A stretch of DNA of 64,000 nt from Lysobacterales bacterium. GTDB lineage: Bacteria; Pseudomonadota; Gammaproteobacteria; Xanthomonadales; SZUA-36. The notes below the pieces were generated by a model, which had not been told where the DNA came from, searched no databases, and saw nothing but the letters and a program-made list of their open reading frames with translations. Every line of letters begins with the position of its first letter. The first letter of the stretch is position 1. The translations under genes and the position numbers were made by a program. The DNA lies in NCBI GenBank assembly GCA_021648125.1, contig JAKITK010000004.1:1-64000 (forward strand), in the 5' to 3' direction. Shown here one piece after another: positions 25,985 to 35,370 of this stretch.

Positions 25985-27204
25985 TTGCGCATGATTTCGC
26001 GTAGAGTCTCGCCTTTTGCTAATCGGGGGGCGTCGCTGTGTTGGCCGGCGGCGTGTAATAGTAGGCGGTCTTTGGTAAACCAGCTTTTGTTGGTTATACG
26101 CATACCCATTTGCCGGATTTTGCTGGAAATTTGTCCCGGCAGGGCAAACAACTCATGAATAGCATGAAACCCACGGGTCATTAATACACTGTCAGAACGC
26201 CGCCAACGGGCGTAATGGCGGAGCGCACGGTCAAGCGAGTGTTTATCGGCTGCCAACAGGCTCTCTGTGAGTGCTGCTGCATCAAGAAAGCCTAGGTTTA
26301 CCCCTTGCCCGGCTAGAGGATGCACTGCATGGGCTGCATCACCAAGTAAGACAACCCGACCATCCAGGAAGTGTTCGCTGATTCGGGTTCGCAGGGGAAA
26401 TGAAGCGCGCTCTGAAACCGCCACAACCCGCCCAAACACATTTCGGCAGGCGTCGCCTAGCTCGGCTAAAAATTCAGCCTCCGGTAGCCCGACACGCCGC
26501 CGCGCATCGGTATCAGATTGTGTCCACACAATGGATGAACGGCCATCACTCAAGGGCAGCAGCGCCAGTGGGCCACCGGATAAAAACCGCTGCCAGGCGA
26601 TACCGGGATTCGGTTCTTCTGTGGTAATAACTGCAACCAAACCGCGTTCGTTATATTCCCAAACCTGCTGGTCGATTCCAACCATTTTTCTTACACCGCT
26701 TAGGGCGCCATCTGATGCCGCCAGAACTTTACACTCAAGCGACTTACCTGATGCTAGCGTGACACTTACGCCACCCGCATGCTGCTCAAGCTTCGATAAG
26801 CTGTCCGGGCTATAAACATCAACTTCACCAGCGGCTTCTATGCTTTTCCATAAACATGCCTGGACTAACTGATTTTCGACGATATAACCGAGGGCATCAT
26901 GCCCGAACTCATCAGCCAGGAAGTCCAGACCGCGATTCGATCCCTGTTCTTCGACATGCATTTCCCGGTAAGCACAATAACGCTGTTTTTGAATACACTT
27001 CCAGGCACCTGCCTGCTCGAGTATTGCCCTTGATCCTGCTGAAATAGCTGAAACCCGCAAGCCAACTTCGTCCTCCGGGTTAAATTCATCTGGACGGTTG
27101 GCCTCCAACAAAGCCACATCATATCCGGCGCGTGATAATAACGCCGCCTGTGCGGCACCGACCATGCCGCCACCAACCACACAAACATCATATGCTTTGC
27201 TCAT
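25981..27204 (-). CDS. UbiH/UbiI-family FAD monooxygenase
   Basis: A 407-residue class A flavoprotein hydroxylase. The FAD-binding GxGxxG (VCVVGGGMVGAAQAALLSRAG) is at the N-terminus, ALDGALSG-like DG motif (AASDGALSGVRK) mid-protein and GDAAHAVHPLAGQGVNLGFLDAAAL near residue 290. These enzymes hydroxylate the ubiquinone ring. As the gene after ubiH in a pepP-ubiH-(visC/ubiI) order, it is most likely UbiI (C5 hydroxylase), but UbiF/UbiM-type alternatives cannot be excluded. Its start touches the ubiH stop (one shared base). Confidence 0.9.
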   Translation of the reverse strand: MSKAYDVCVVGGGMVGAAQAALLSRAGYDVALLEANRPDEFNPEDEVGLRVSAISAGSRAILEQAGAWKCIQKQRYCAYREMHVEEQGSNRGLDFLADEFGHDALGYIVENQLVQACLWKSIEAAGEVDVYSPDSLSKLEQHAGGVSVTLASGKSLECKVLAASDGALSGVRKMVGIDQQVWEYNERGLVAVITTEEPNPGIAWQRFLSGGPLALLPLSDGRSSIVWTQSDTDARRRVGLPEAEFLAELGDACRNVFGRVVAVSERASFPLRTRISEHFLDGRVVLLGDAAHAVHPLAGQGVNLGFLDAAALTESLLAADKHSLDRALRHYARWRRSDSVLMTRGFHAIHELFALPGQISSKIRQMGMRITNKSWFTKDRLLLHAAGQHSDAPRLAKGETLREIMRK

Positions 27205-28478
27205 TATGCTTTTTGGCCCCTATTGGAGATAACCTTGGCGTTAACCGGAGTTTCACCCCGCGCCAGTTTTGGTAGCCGACCACGAAAACCCATCGCGCCC
27301 AATGCCAGTTTGCGCTTCAACGGTGGAAACAATTCATGTAGCGCAATCCCGCCTCCGCGCACCAGACCGGCCAGCCAGCCAGGATTGGCAAATAACCTTG
27401 CCAGGCCATCTGAATAACGAATGGTTTCACGCTGGTCCGGTTGACGCCATTGGTCGTAGGCTTTTAGTTGTTTCGCGCAGCCCGCATCGCCGCTATATTG
27501 CTCTATTAAGACTTCCGCCAGTGCCGCGCCATCGCGCAGGGCGAGATTAAAACCCTGAGCAGAATTAGGATGGATAGCATGTGCCGCATTGCCGATTAGT
27601 ACCACCCGGGGTGCGAGGTTGGTTTTAGGTTGCACCAAATAAAGCGGATATGAACTGCGTCTGCCGATTTTTACAAAATTCCCGAGCAACTCACGAACTT
27701 GCGAGCTGACCCGTTGATTCAGCTGAGTTAATATTTCCTCATCAGAAAGCGCCTGAAGGACTTGCTCTTCCCCGCGCGGCACTGTCCAGACCATCCCGCA
27801 ACGATCGCCAACATGCGGCAATATCGCCAAGGGCCCGGTTTGAGTAAATCTCTCAAAAGCCCGATTTTTATGCGGTTTTTCCGGGGTAACATTGGCGATA
27901 ACCGCAGTTTGTTGATAATCGTGTACCTCGGTCGGGATATTCAGCATTTCCCGAATGCTTGAGCGGGCACCGTCTGCGGCAACCACCAGACGGGTTGTCA
28001 GTTTGATTTCCTCGGCTTCCAGTTGGCAATGCAGCGTTACTTCATCTTCTGCGGTTTGCATTGAAATCAGCTGCACCGGGCAGAAACGACTGAGGTTACT
28101 TACCGATTCCAAGCGATTAAGCAATGCCGACCCAATGGCACGAGCCTCGATTACCGAGCCGAAATTCTTAAAACCCATATCAGGCGCGCGCAATTGCACT
28201 TTACCGGGGCGTTTGAGTTCGCTTACAAAAATTTCTTCTATTGCGGTGGCACTGGATGACAAGTCGCCCCATATTCCCAGTGTTTCTAGTATTCGGCAGG
28301 AGGTCCAGGCAACCGCAAGAGTGCGGTCATCATAGCTGGGCTGGCTCGCAGCAGCGGCGTCCACAGCTTCGATCATGGCGACTTTATAGGGGCTATCAGC
28401 CAGGGCAAGCGCCAATGAGGCACCGGCGAGGCCGCCGCCGACAATCACGATATCAAAGTTATTTTCTTTTCCTAGCAC
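27204..28478 (-). CDS. ubiH: 2-octaprenyl-6-methoxyphenol hydroxylase UbiH
   Basis: A 424-residue FAD monooxygenase with FDIVIVGGGLAGASLALALA at the N-terminus, VVAADGARSSIREML as the DG motif and VVLIGNAAHAIHPNSAQGFNLALRDGAALAEVL as the second FAD motif. The RTLAVAWTSCRILETLGIW segment is typical of UbiH. It acts in aerobic ubiquinone synthesis at the membrane. It lies downstream of pepP and upstream of a second UbiH-family gene, the usual gammaproteobacterial cluster. Confidence 0.92.
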   Translation of the reverse strand: MLGKENNFDIVIVGGGLAGASLALALADSPYKVAMIEAVDAAAASQPSYDDRTLAVAWTSCRILETLGIWGDLSSSATAIEEIFVSELKRPGKVQLRAPDMGFKNFGSVIEARAIGSALLNRLESVSNLSRFCPVQLISMQTAEDEVTLHCQLEAEEIKLTTRLVVAADGARSSIREMLNIPTEVHDYQQTAVIANVTPEKPHKNRAFERFTQTGPLAILPHVGDRCGMVWTVPRGEEQVLQALSDEEILTQLNQRVSSQVRELLGNFVKIGRRSSYPLYLVQPKTNLAPRVVLIGNAAHAIHPNSAQGFNLALRDGAALAEVLIEQYSGDAGCAKQLKAYDQWRQPDQRETIRYSDGLARLFANPGWLAGLVRGGGIALHELFPPLKRKLALGAMGFRGRLPKLARGETPVNAKVISNRGQKA

Positions 28479-28508
28479 TTGTGGTTCCTGTTTAATTCTT
28501 TAACCTTC

Positions 28509-28584
28509 GGTGCGTTACGCCTGCGGCTAACAGCACCCTACTCCGGGATAATTAGGTAGGGTGCGTTAAACTCACGAGCGCACC
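28509..28584. repeat. Inverted repeat pair, GTAGGGTGCG type
   Basis: GGTGCGTTACGC begins the left half, which ends GCACCCTAC at 28533-28541. The right half begins GTAGGGTGCGTTAA at 28556 and ends GCGCACC at 28584. The halves are inverted around a 14-base centre. This word pair differs from the GCATTTATGCC family, so it is a second class of dispersed palindromic repeat, here between pepP and ubiH. Confidence 0.65.
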
Positions 28585-28614
28585 GGCACTTTCCGGGCTA
28601 CCCAGCCTTTACTA

Positions 28615-29928
28615 TTATGCCTGCATTAAAGCTTCAATTTCAGCCACGCTTTTGGGCGCATCTTGGCTTAATACTTCATTACCATCGCGAGTTACCAGCA
28701 CATCATCTTCGATACGGATACCAATTCCACGCCAACGCGGTTCTACCAATTCGCAATCCGGGGCGATATACAGACCCGGCTCTATTGTCAGCACCATGCC
28801 GGGTTCCAACTGACGCGATTCACCATCGATGGTGTAATCACCTACATCATGCACATCCAGACCCAGCCAATGACCGGTTTTATGCATATAAAACTCTTTA
28901 TACGCTTCGGAATCTATTAACTCTTTCAACTCACCTTGCAATAGACCCAGCTCAACCAGCCCTAGGGTAAGAATCTCGACAACTTTATGGTGGGCATCCA
29001 GCCACAAATTTCCAGGGCTCACCAGTTCAATTGCGGCCAGCTGTGATTTCAATACCAACTCATACAGGGCTTTCTGTTCTGGGCTAAAGCGTCCGTTTGC
29101 AGGAAATGTTCGGGTAATATCAGAAGCATAGCCCTCGCACTCACAACCGGCATCCACTAGGATCAAATCTCCAGAGTTAATCGGCTGATTATTATCAACA
29201 TAATGTAAAACGCAACCATTATCGCCTGCACCAACGATGGGTTGATATGCCCAAGGACAATGATTGCGATAAAAAATCAACATTAACTCCGCTTGTAATT
29301 CAGCCTCGTTGCTGGCACCAGCAGCAGCCTGCATCACTTTGATATGCGCTTTTGACCCTATCTGCGCCGCCGTACGCATAGCTTTAACTTCTGCCTTGGA
29401 CTTAAACAGGCGCAATTCATGCAAATCGTGTTCCAGAGAAACCAATTCCTGGGGCAAGTGTGCGTCTTTACTATCGTGCAACTGGTGCATCCAACGCATA
29501 ACTTGGCGGTCGAAATCCGGTTCACAACCAACTTTGTAATATACTTTTTCTGCCGCTGCCATTAATTCTGGCAAGCGTTTATCAAGTTCGGCAATATCAA
29601 AGGCTTCATCCATGCCAAAATCAGCAAGCGCGCCTTCCAGACCAGCTCTGGGGCCATCCCATATTGCCCGGTCGGGGTCGCTCGGGCGACAAAACAATAA
29701 CGAACGGTTGCCGGCTTCCCTTGCAATTAACACCAATACGGCTTCCGGTTCGGAAAAACCGCTGATATAAAGGAAATCACTATCTTGGCGGTACGGATAA
29801 AGAACATCGCTATTACGGGTTTTTTCCGAAGCTGCCTGGAGCAATATAATACTGCCCGGCCCGGTCATTTGCAGGAGATTTTCCCGGCGGCGTAAAAATT
29901 CAGCTGACTTGATAATTGTTGATTTCAT
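28615..29928 (-). CDS. pepP: Xaa-Pro aminopeptidase PepP
   Basis: A 437-residue creatinase-fold metallopeptidase that removes N-terminal residues before proline. The N-terminal domain (EFLRRRENLLQMTGPGSIILLQAA) is followed by the pita-bread domain. Metal ligands are visible in LVDAGCECEGYASDITRTFP (two Asp), TGHWLGLDVHDVGDY (His), LTIEPGLYIAP (Glu) and IGIRIEDDVLVT (Glu). Order and length match proteobacterial PepP of the pepP-ubiH operon. Confidence 0.95.
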   Translation of the reverse strand: MKSTIIKSAEFLRRRENLLQMTGPGSIILLQAASEKTRNSDVLYPYRQDSDFLYISGFSEPEAVLVLIAREAGNRSLLFCRPSDPDRAIWDGPRAGLEGALADFGMDEAFDIAELDKRLPELMAAAEKVYYKVGCEPDFDRQVMRWMHQLHDSKDAHLPQELVSLEHDLHELRLFKSKAEVKAMRTAAQIGSKAHIKVMQAAAGASNEAELQAELMLIFYRNHCPWAYQPIVGAGDNGCVLHYVDNNQPINSGDLILVDAGCECEGYASDITRTFPANGRFSPEQKALYELVLKSQLAAIELVSPGNLWLDAHHKVVEILTLGLVELGLLQGELKELIDSEAYKEFYMHKTGHWLGLDVHDVGDYTIDGESRQLEPGMVLTIEPGLYIAPDCELVEPRWRGIGIRIEDDVLVTRDGNEVLSQDAPKSVAEIEALMQA

Positions 29929-29965
29929 TGAGGGAATAATTCCGGGTTTTTATGTACATTAATTA

Positions 29966-30553
29966 TTAATGAATAGAGTCCAGTTCATCCGGACCCCGCA
30001 GCATCTCATGAAACAACAACAATGCTACTCGGCAATACTCGCTGATCTGGATAAAGTCATCTTCGTTATCATCGCTGCCGTCAATTGGCTCATCGACAAT
30101 TCTGGCAATGCTGGTAAAGTCCCGCAAGGCTTCTGCGGCATCCATATTGTCACTATCTTCATTGCGTGACTCTGCATAGATTTTGCTCAAGGCTTCACCG
30201 GCAAGCTCGCTTAATCCCGCGAGCACCCCGCTGCACCAGTCGGCAAGACAAGCTGTACGAATTGCCAGTTTGGTTTCATCATCCGGCAACCAGACCACTA
30301 AACTCATGTCTTCATCCTCCAGCTGCAGGCGGCTGGCCATGAGTATATCAGCCAGCTGATCTACTATCGCTGATTCAAGCACTGCAGCCTGGCCCATTTT
30401 AGGCAGAATAGCGGTTAGCTCCATCAAGCCCAGGTTCGGTTTTGCACACAACAGGCCACAGATTGAACCATGCAGCGCAGAGAGTTCAAACGGGCTGATA
30501 TCGCTGCCAACCTGGGCCAAACAGAGTTCAAAATCAGGTAAATTCATTTCCAT
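29966..30553 (-). CDS. ygfB: YgfB/UPF0149-family protein
   Basis: About 195 residues with the UPF0149 pattern SPFELSALHGSICGLLCAKP near the N-terminus and WCSGVLAGLSELAG, then EALRDFTSIARI, later. The family has a helical fold and a poorly defined role; in Pseudomonas a homologue has been tied to regulation of beta-lactamase and amidase expression. Two in-frame ATGs (30553 and 30547) are possible starts; the longer GTG-type extension lacks conserved sequence. It is first in the ygfB-pepP-ubiH order and divergent from the zapB-like gene. Confidence 0.88.
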   Translation of the reverse strand: MEMNLPDFELCLAQVGSDISPFELSALHGSICGLLCAKPNLGLMELTAILPKMGQAAVLESAIVDQLADILMASRLQLEDEDMSLVVWLPDDETKLAIRTACLADWCSGVLAGLSELAGEALSKIYAESRNEDSDNMDAAEALRDFTSIARIVDEPIDGSDDNEDDFIQISEYCRVALLLFHEMLRGPDELDSIH

Positions 30554-30615
30554 CCGAGCATAGTAACACCGCACTGGATTGACCAACAGAATGAAATAAA
30601 TATATCAAAGATAAA

Positions 30616-30644
30616 TTGACCAAAATTAACCTATAAATTATAGT
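30616..30644 (+). promoter_or_regulatory. Sigma-70 promoter of zapB-like/zapA
   Basis: TTGACC (30616-30621), 17 bases, then TATAGT (30639-30644). The spacing is ideal and both boxes are near consensus. The expected start site, six or seven bases on, falls at or next to the A of the ATG at 30651, so the mRNA may have almost no leader. Confidence 0.7.
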
Positions 30645-30650
30645 GTTGCC

Positions 30651-30872
30651 ATGGATTCCTTAGAAACAACTCGCAAAGACCTCGAACGGCTTGAAAATCA
30701 ACTGCAGCAGTTATTAGATAATGCAGATAAATTGCACGATGAAAATCAATCCCTACACCAACGCCAGGCGACACTGGTTAGTGAAAAAGCCAAATTACTG
30801 GCTAAAAATGATGAGGCTCGCTCCCGGGTTGAAGCCATGATCCACCGACTTAAAGGGCTGGAACAGTCCTGA
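30651..30872 (+). CDS. ZapB-like coiled-coil protein (TIGR02449 type)
   Basis: A 73-residue protein, almost all heptad-patterned coiled coil (LETTRKDLERLENQLQQLL, then KLHDENQSLHQRQATLV). It belongs to the short protein class found directly before zapA in gammaproteobacteria and is thought to help organise the Z ring. No Shine-Dalgarno sequence precedes the ATG. zapA follows after 28 bases. Confidence 0.85.
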   Translation: MDSLETTRKDLERLENQLQQLLDNADKLHDENQSLHQRQATLVSEKAKLLAKNDEARSRVEAMIHRLKGLEQS

Positions 30873-30900
30873 ACCACCAATAACTACACGGACACACTTC

Positions 30901-31194
30901 ATGAGCGCAGGCCCCGAACCCATCTCAGTAATGATTCTCGATCGCGAATATCGGGTCAGCTGCCCCCCCGAAGAACGCAGTTCTTTACTAGAGGCTGCCA
31001 GTATCCTCGATAGCCAGATGCGTGAAATTCGCAACAACGGCCGACTCATGGCCTTAGAAAGAATTGCAGTATTGGCAGCTTTAAATCTTACCGATGAGAA
31101 GCTCAAAGCTGACAAGCTGGAAACCGAACGCCAGCAGATCAATCGTAGGGTTAAACAATTAGCTGACCGGGTTGAAACTGCACTACAGAAATAA
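30901..31194 (+). CDS. zapA: Cell-division protein ZapA
   Basis: A 97-residue FtsZ-ring-associated protein. It has an N-terminal beta domain with VMILDREYRVSCPPEERSSLLEAASILDSQMREIRNNGRLMALERIAVLAALNL, abbreviated here to its recognisable ends VMILDREYRVSCP and LERIAVLAALNL, and a C-terminal coiled coil that mediates tetramer formation. ZapA cross-links FtsZ filaments. 6S RNA and fau follow, the classic zapA-ssrS-fau order. Confidence 0.94.
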   Translation: MSAGPEPISVMILDREYRVSCPPEERSSLLEAASILDSQMREIRNNGRLMALERIAVLAALNLTDEKLKADKLETERQQINRRVKQLADRVETALQK

Positions 31195-31218
31195 TTTATT
31201 CTGGGGTTTAAAGTTTCC

Positions 31219-31249
31219 TTAACATTTTTTTCTGCAATTAGTTTAGAAT
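31219..31249 (+). promoter_or_regulatory. Putative promoter of 6S RNA
   Basis: A -10-like TAGAAT (31244-31249) lies about seven bases before the predicted 5' end of 6S RNA. The best -35-like word, TTAACA at 31219-31224, has a long 19-base spacer, so the -35 call is weak. Confidence 0.45.
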
Positions 31250-31255
31250 GGTAGT

Positions 31256-31438
31256 TGTCCTCTGAGGTGTTTGCCAGTGGCAACGCACGATACCTTGTCC
31301 CTATTTATCGACCTCGGGGTCGCAAGTCCACTACCAGTGTGCATGTTCGCGCAAGCGAAAAGCCTTAGGTGTTGGTTAGCCTCCCCACCTGGACCCTTTC
31401 GGTTCAAGGTCAGCGTTGTTTCAGCGGCACCCTGGAGG
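31256..31438 (+). ncRNA. ssrS: 6S RNA
   Basis: About 183 bases between zapA and fau, the standard ssrS site. The closing stem pairs CCTCTGAGGTG near the 5' end with CACCCTGGAGG near the 3' end. Family hallmarks are present: GAAAAGCCTTAGG, GTTGGTTAGC and the late hairpin GGACCCTTTCGGTTCAAGG. 6S RNA mimics an open promoter and holds sigma-70 RNA polymerase in stationary phase. Ends are estimated from the stem and may be off by a few bases. Confidence 0.9.
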
Positions 31439-31446
31439 GCACTGCT

Positions 31447-32049
31447 TTGAAAACTAAAAACCCCACTGACGACTCCAACCCGCTTCAAACCTTACGCTTA
31501 AACCTGCGTGCCACCAGAAAATCTTTAACATCTGACCGGCGTGAGGTATTCAACCATCATATTCAGGAACAGATCCAAACCTGGGTAAAACATCAGAAAC
31601 CTGTATCCATTGCCCTTTTTCTACCTTTTGATGGTGAGCCTGACCTGCTACCAATCGTTGCTTGGCTGAGAAACCGAGGAATTCAACTGGCGTTACCGGT
31701 GATACACTCTAGCCAAACTGGAGTCATGCAATTCCATCTGTGGACTGAAAATACACAGCTACGGGTGAATCGGTTCGGTATAGAAGAACCACTGGAATCT
31801 ACCGAAATTACCATCCCTGAAGTTATCTTCGCACCACTGGTTGCCTTCAGCAGCAAGGGTACGCGCTTAGGCATGGGGGCAGGATACTACGATCGCTGGT
31901 TGGCAAATTTTCAATCCCGGCCCCTTGTAGTAGGCATTGCTTACGAACTACAGCGGCTAGAAAACCTGCCCCGGCGAGAGTGGGATATTCCACTGGATAT
32001 GATTTTTACCGAAAAAGGTCGATTTTCTTTCGCTAAGCAAGGACAATAA
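31447..32049 (+). CDS. fau: 5-formyltetrahydrofolate cyclo-ligase
   Basis: A 200-residue ATP-dependent enzyme that converts 5-formyl-THF to 5,10-methenyl-THF. The signature LGMGAGYYDRWL is near the C-terminus; FAPLVAFSSKGTRLG precedes it, and LRATRKSLT near the start supplies the basic ATP-contact region. The frame is open into 6S RNA, but I place the start at TTG 31447 because GGAGGG lies seven bases upstream and homologous sequence begins there. Co-transcription with 6S RNA is usual. Confidence 0.9.
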   Translation: MKTKNPTDDSNPLQTLRLNLRATRKSLTSDRREVFNHHIQEQIQTWVKHQKPVSIALFLPFDGEPDLLPIVAWLRNRGIQLALPVIHSSQTGVMQFHLWTENTQLRVNRFGIEEPLESTEITIPEVIFAPLVAFSSKGTRLGMGAGYYDRWLANFQSRPLVVGIAYELQRLENLPRREWDIPLDMIFTEKGRFSFAKQGQ

Positions 32050-32116
32050 GAAGATATTTACAAGAGCATAAGTATCGCGTATTTGGTTAACACATTTTCG
32101 AACTGGAATAAAAATC

Positions 32117-32770
32117 ATGGACCAAAATGAACTAAAACGCCAGGTTGCGAAAGCCGCCCTTTCTTTCATCGATGATGATTGTATTCTGGGAGTCGGTACC
32201 GGCAGTACCGTAAACTGCTTGATTGATGCATTAGCAGATAGCGGCATCCGTATAGAAGCCGCCGTGTCTTCATCTGAAGAAAGTACCCGGCGCTTGCAAG
32301 AAATCGGTATTACGGTGGTCGATCTTAACACCGCCGGACCACTGGATTTGTATATTGATGGTGCCGATGAGTTCGATGCCAACCGCTACCTGATTAAAGG
32401 CGGCGGCGGTGCTTTAACCCGCGAAAAAATTATTGCCGAAGCCGCACGACGCTTTATTTGTATTGTAGATCAGAGCAAAAAAGTGAAGGTTCTGGGTAAA
32501 TTTCCATTACCTGTAGAAGTCATCCCCATGGCCCGTGGCTTGGTGGCCCGTAAACTGGTGGCATTGGGCGGGCAACCTGAGCTGCGTGAAAACTTCACCA
32601 CCGACAACCACAACCTGATCCTTGATGTGCATAATCTGGATTTGGTAGATGCCGCAGGTATGGAACGAAATATCAACAATATTCCCGGAGTTGTTTGCTG
32701 CGGTATTTTTGCTTTACGCAATGCGGATACGGTGTTAGTTTCAAGCGAAAGCGGTATTCAGCGGTTTTAA
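32117..32770 (+). CDS. rpiA: Ribose-5-phosphate isomerase A
   Basis: A 217-residue enzyme interconverting ribose 5-phosphate and ribulose 5-phosphate. Family motifs are [15 protein letters not shown] (phosphate loop), [32 protein letters not shown] and VDQSKKV. Length is normal. It follows fau by 67 bases, a common neighbour order. Confidence 0.96.
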   Translation: MDQNELKRQVAKAALSFIDDDCILGVGTGSTVNCLIDALADSGIRIEAAVSSSEESTRRLQEIGITVVDLNTAGPLDLYIDGADEFDANRYLIKGGGGALTREKIIAEAARRFICIVDQSKKVKVLGKFPLPVEVIPMARGLVARKLVALGGQPELRENFTTDNHNLILDVHNLDLVDAAGMERNINNIPGVVCCGIFALRNADTVLVSSESGIQRF

Positions 32771-32784
32771 TAAGTTACGGTTTG

Positions 32785-32879
32785 GTAGGGTGGGCATTTA
32801 TGCCCACGCGTAAAATTTGCCAATATCTATTTCTCGGAAATTTATGCTTTCGACGCGTGGGCATAAATGCCCACGCTAC
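32785..32879. repeat. Inverted pair of dispersed palindromes (copy D, best preserved)
   Basis: The left arm (32785-32811) reads GTAGGGTGGGCATTTATG then CCCACGCGT; the right arm (32853-32879) is nearly its exact reverse complement, ACGCGTGGGCATAAATG then CCCACGCTAC. A 41-base unrelated centre lies between. This is the REPIN-like layout: two palindromic units in inverted order at a gene boundary, here between convergent rpiA and the next gene. Confidence 0.88.
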
Positions 32880-32881
32880 GG

Positions 32882-34063
32882 TTATTTCTTGGCGGCTAAT
32901 AGTTCCTCAGCCGCCTCAAGGCTCAAGTCTTTGAGTAACAGGCAAGAAGATGGCTTTGGCGCATTTTTATTCTGACGCTCTGCGAAATACTGATCGGATG
33001 CCACCGCCATGGCCTGCATTTCGCCCATGGATTCACGCAACTGGGTCATTTTCAGGAATACCGCAAATTGCACCATTTCGGAAACTTCCGAGTTTGTAGG
33101 ATCACCCCATGTAGCCAAACACTCATAAGCCAACCGGTTACTGATTTCTAGCCGGGTTGCTTCCAACTGCTGATCAGATCCCGGGGTGCTTAAAGAGGCG
33201 ATGATCGCATTCGCGATACGATTATCCATCACTGTGTTTTTGTCCGAGCGGAACAATTCCATCAAACGAATGCATTCAAGCACCGTTTTATCATCAAAAC
33301 TTGGCCACAACTGTCGCTGAGTGTTAGTGCAATAACTTATGGCATTCATAGGATATGCCACATATACCGCTACAGTAATGATTAAAAAGTGATAGGCAAA
33401 CATATCCTCTACATTACCGCTAAACCCAAACCCAGCGGGAACCACAATAGGCTCTAGCTGATGGCTACGATAATATTCACGTAGATGAGTGGTGTAGGCC
33501 TGCATACCATAGCCAAAATAATCTGTTACATATTTGGCTGAAGCCGCTTTTTCTAACAGGCGTTGATTATCGCGGTTATAGGGATCGTCTGCGGAGAAAT
33601 CCATCTGAAATAAATAGGCATACGCGTTGTCGGCGTCCTTTTTAATAAATTGATTGACGATGCGGTTTTTCTTACACCAGTTCACAAGTTGGTTAGCACT
33701 CTCATTTTCCGTACTTTCTTGTTTAATGAACGCTGTCTTGAGGTGTGCCTCTTGGCAAAACCTTGCCAGCCGGTGCCAGTCAGATTTCTGCAGTTGCTTA
33801 GAACCTATACCCGCGTTTAAAATCTCAAGCACTCTGTCTACGGATGGCCGCTTGTGGATACTTAACCCAGTCACTGCAAGCATCAGGTTGCTTCTAAGAT
33901 AACCCTGATCCTGAAACCAGTCGGAAACCTCTAACATTTGCTGATCCATCTTCTGCTGATTCATCTCCATCTCGGCTTGATCTAACGCCTGAGCAGACAA
34001 CGTAAATGTTGCGAGAAGTAAAACCAATACTGAGCTTGATACTAAAGTTGAATATTTCATCAT
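32882..34063 (-). CDS. Unrecognised exported protein
   Basis: A 393-residue protein with a signal peptide (MMKYSTLVSSSVLVLLLATFTLSAQA). The mature part is mainly helical, begins with a Met/Gln-rich segment (EMEMNQQKMDQQM) and has several Cys. One hydrophobic patch (MFAYHFLIITVAVYVAYPM) could be buried or membrane-associated. I do not recognise a domain. Alone on its strand between rpiA and ctaA, it has no informative operon partners. Confidence 0.8.
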   Translation of the reverse strand: MMKYSTLVSSSVLVLLLATFTLSAQALDQAEMEMNQQKMDQQMLEVSDWFQDQGYLRSNLMLAVTGLSIHKRPSVDRVLEILNAGIGSKQLQKSDWHRLARFCQEAHLKTAFIKQESTENESANQLVNWCKKNRIVNQFIKKDADNAYAYLFQMDFSADDPYNRDNQRLLEKAASAKYVTDYFGYGMQAYTTHLREYYRSHQLEPIVVPAGFGFSGNVEDMFAYHFLIITVAVYVAYPMNAISYCTNTQRQLWPSFDDKTVLECIRLMELFRSDKNTVMDNRIANAIIASLSTPGSDQQLEATRLEISNRLAYECLATWGDPTNSEVSEMVQFAVFLKMTQLRESMGEMQAMAVASDQYFAERQNKNAPKPSSCLLLKDLSLEAAEELLAAKK

Positions 34064-34186
34064 AAGATCCCCGGAGTGATGTATTGGTTACAGTATAGCC
34101 AGTGGAGTAGCGCATGACAATATGGCAAAAGTCATTGGCTTTTATACCAATTTCATAAATTTTTTCGTACTCGAAATATCGTTATA

Positions 34187-35227
34187 TTACCAAACACGCG
34201 TCCCGCGCAACGCGTGGTTGTAATAGATAGCAATAGTAAACAAAACCATTGCCATACCCTGATGTAAAACACCGAGGGTGGTGGGTACAAACATCAATAA
34301 TGTAGCAATTCCCAGACTAAACTGCACAAGCACTGCCAACATCAGCAAATGCAATGCAGGCCGAGCCCTTGGCGGCATTCCCCGATTGCGCGCATATAAC
34401 CAGAAAGCTGAAATAACCAGCAAAGTTAGTGTTGCCAACACCCGGTGGTCGAATTGAACGGTTAACAGGCTCTCAGTAAAGTTCCGCCACATGGGCTGCA
34501 TTGCTAAAAGATCTTTATGAATCCACTGACCATCCATTTTCGGGAAAGTATTAAACACAAAGCCAGCTTTTAGACCGGCTACAAATGCACCGGAAAGAAC
34601 TGTGGTAGTGATTAGCCCTGTGAGCCACAGACTTTTATTGTATAACCGGTCCCGATGCCCGTCTGTAGCGTGGAATAACAAGCTCATTGCCACCCAAAAC
34701 ATATACGCATAAATAATAAAGGCTGAGATTAAATGGGCTGCCAGTCGGTATTGGCTGACATGGGGATTGTTTACCAGTCCGCTTTTCACCATATACCAGC
34801 CCAGCAAACCCTGAAAACCGCCCAACAGGAACATCAGGCCGTATTTAGGAAACTCCTGTTTTTTTATCCTACCGGTGGCCAAAAAGAACAAAAACGGCAA
34901 TAAGAAAACCACCCCGAGTGCACGCCCCAATAAGCGATGATAATACTCAAGCCAGAAGATCTCCTTGAACGCATCAACATTGAAATGCTTATTCACCTTT
35001 TGGTATTGAGGCGATTGTTGATAAAGTTCAAACTTATCCAACCATGCTTGCTCGCTGGTAGGCGGCAACACCCCCATGATTGGTTTCCAGTCTACGATAG
35101 ACAAACCAGAGCCGGTAAGCCGAGTCGCACCGCCGAGCACAACCATAAGAAATACCAGTGCACAACAAACCAGCAGCCATGCCGCTACCTGCCGATTATG
35201 TTGTATCTGCTTGAGATAGACAGTCAA
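34187..35227 (-). CDS. ctaA: Heme A synthase (COX15/CtaA family)
   Basis: A 346-residue, roughly eight-helix membrane protein. GGATRLTGSGLSIVDWKPIMG after helix 1, FWLEYYHRLLGRALG (heme-ligand His region), then AAHLISAF and FDHRVLATLT with further His, match CtaA/COX15. It converts heme O to heme A for cytochrome c oxidases. cyoE/ctaB and the oxidase subunits are not in the window. Confidence 0.92.
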   Translation of the reverse strand: MTVYLKQIQHNRQVAAWLLVCCALVFLMVVLGGATRLTGSGLSIVDWKPIMGVLPPTSEQAWLDKFELYQQSPQYQKVNKHFNVDAFKEIFWLEYYHRLLGRALGVVFLLPFLFFLATGRIKKQEFPKYGLMFLLGGFQGLLGWYMVKSGLVNNPHVSQYRLAAHLISAFIIYAYMFWVAMSLLFHATDGHRDRLYNKSLWLTGLITTTVLSGAFVAGLKAGFVFNTFPKMDGQWIHKDLLAMQPMWRNFTESLLTVQFDHRVLATLTLLVISAFWLYARNRGMPPRARPALHLLMLAVLVQFSLGIATLLMFVPTTLGVLHQGMAMVLFTIAIYYNHALRGTRVW

Positions 35228-35370
35228 AGGGATTCCTGTTTGTGAAATTAAGTAAAGCTAGATCGCACCATATTATCGCTTAAATTATACTATTTGTAAT
35301 CCACATTATTGTAATTGCTAAAGTATAATCCATGGCTTAATCAATCAAGAAAATATCTTTGGTAACTATT

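Noticed and set aside
32695-32934. 79-codon plus-strand frame across the end of rpiA and the following repeat pair
   Set aside because: Its sequence is made of the out-of-frame rpiA end and the palindromic repeat, with no independent support.
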